DNA of 64,000 nucleotides from Kocuria rhizophila (lineage in GTDB: Bacteria > Actinomycetota > Actinomycetes > Actinomycetales > Micrococcaceae), in contig NZ_RCOM01000002.1 of NCBI RefSeq assembly GCF_003667225.1, positions 1 to 64,000 on the forward strand, written 5' to 3'. The position numbers were made by a program, and so were the translations under genes. The notes beneath the pieces are model-generated. The model made no database searches and was not told the DNA's origin. It saw nothing but the letters and a program-made list of their open reading frames with translations. Below are positions 63,906 to 64,000 of the stretch, in pieces (positions within the stretch are counted from its first letter, which is position 1; the number at the start of each line of letters is the position of its first letter).

Positions 63906-64000
63906 GTGAACACCTGCCAAGACCTGCTCTCCGCCATCACGGACCCGTCCGGCCACGAGATCCTGGACCCCGCCACGGGGGAGGTGGTCGGCACGGTCCA
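63906..64000 (+). CDS. Aldehyde dehydrogenase (partial, N-terminus only)
   Basis: A GTG preceded by GAGGAG opens a frame that runs off the window after 31 residues. The segment EILDPATGEVVGTV is the typical N-terminal strand of NAD(P)-dependent aldehyde dehydrogenases. It is divergent from the permease-amine oxidase operon, fitting oxidation of the aldehyde produced from the amine. Catalytic residues lie outside the window. Confidence 0.75.
   Translation, partial: MNTCQDLLSAITDPSGHEILDPATGEVVGTV

Overview
The window is very GC-rich, uses many GTG starts, and packs genes into four-base-overlap operons. Two features suggest an actinobacterium of the Micrococcaceae, with Kocuria or a close relative my best guess: an MHS/APC/HAAAP transporter repertoire, and a leucine-degradation cluster in the same gene order as mycobacterial accD1-accA1-fadE19-maoC-citE. 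I see no rRNA, tRNA, insertion sequence or phage.

Layout. 1-10.9 kb: a partial IclR regulator divergent from hutG and an amino-acid permease (histidine use); a TetR regulator divergent from oleate hydratase; OhrR divergent from an SdaC-like transporter; a photolyase with an NAD(P)-binding protein. 10.8-12.9 kb: relB beside a decapitated relE remnant, a GNAT acetyltransferase, and a glycosyltransferase with an apparent single-base frameshift. 12.9-24.7 kb: a catabolic regulon with acyl-CoA synthetase, acyl-CoA dehydrogenase and TetR on the minus strand, and methylcrotonyl-CoA carboxylase, FadE19-like dehydrogenase, MaoC, CitE-like lyase and ETF on the plus strand. 24.7-31.4 kb: a TauE-type permease, a small acidic protein, a CDGSH/iron redox enzyme pair, large-subunit catalase, GNAT and a conserved hypothetical protein.

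31.4-45.8 kb: a complete type I-E CRISPR-Cas locus (cas3, cse1, cse2, cas7e, cas5e, cas6e, cas1e, cas2e) followed by an array of 81 repeats and 80 spacers. Just upstream of cas3 lie two degenerate repeats that keep the Cas6 stem. They flank a short pseudo-spacer whose first 14 guide positions match the cas3 upstream region except at positions 6 and 12. Those are the positions that Cascade flips out of pairing, and the target carries a flanking AAC that agrees with the PAM inferred from the array. This looks like a crRNA-like RNA that guides Cascade back to its own cas promoter, and it is the most interesting object in the window.

45.8-64 kb: a strong promoter with a MarR-type palindrome ahead of a DoxX-like gene; a membrane protein and GT2 pair; DNA repair genes (ogt, alkA, pyrimidine-dimer glycosylase) with tspO; DedA; a TetR/carnitine acyltransferase operon; two small proteins, one of them paralogous to the small protein at 25.9 kb; an MFS-amidohydrolase-SDR operon; a PaaI thioesterase; an AraC regulator; and an amine oxidase/APC permease operon divergent from a partial aldehyde dehydrogenase. 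A 14-base motif (ACGACGCCGCACGG) recurs seven times exactly across the window.
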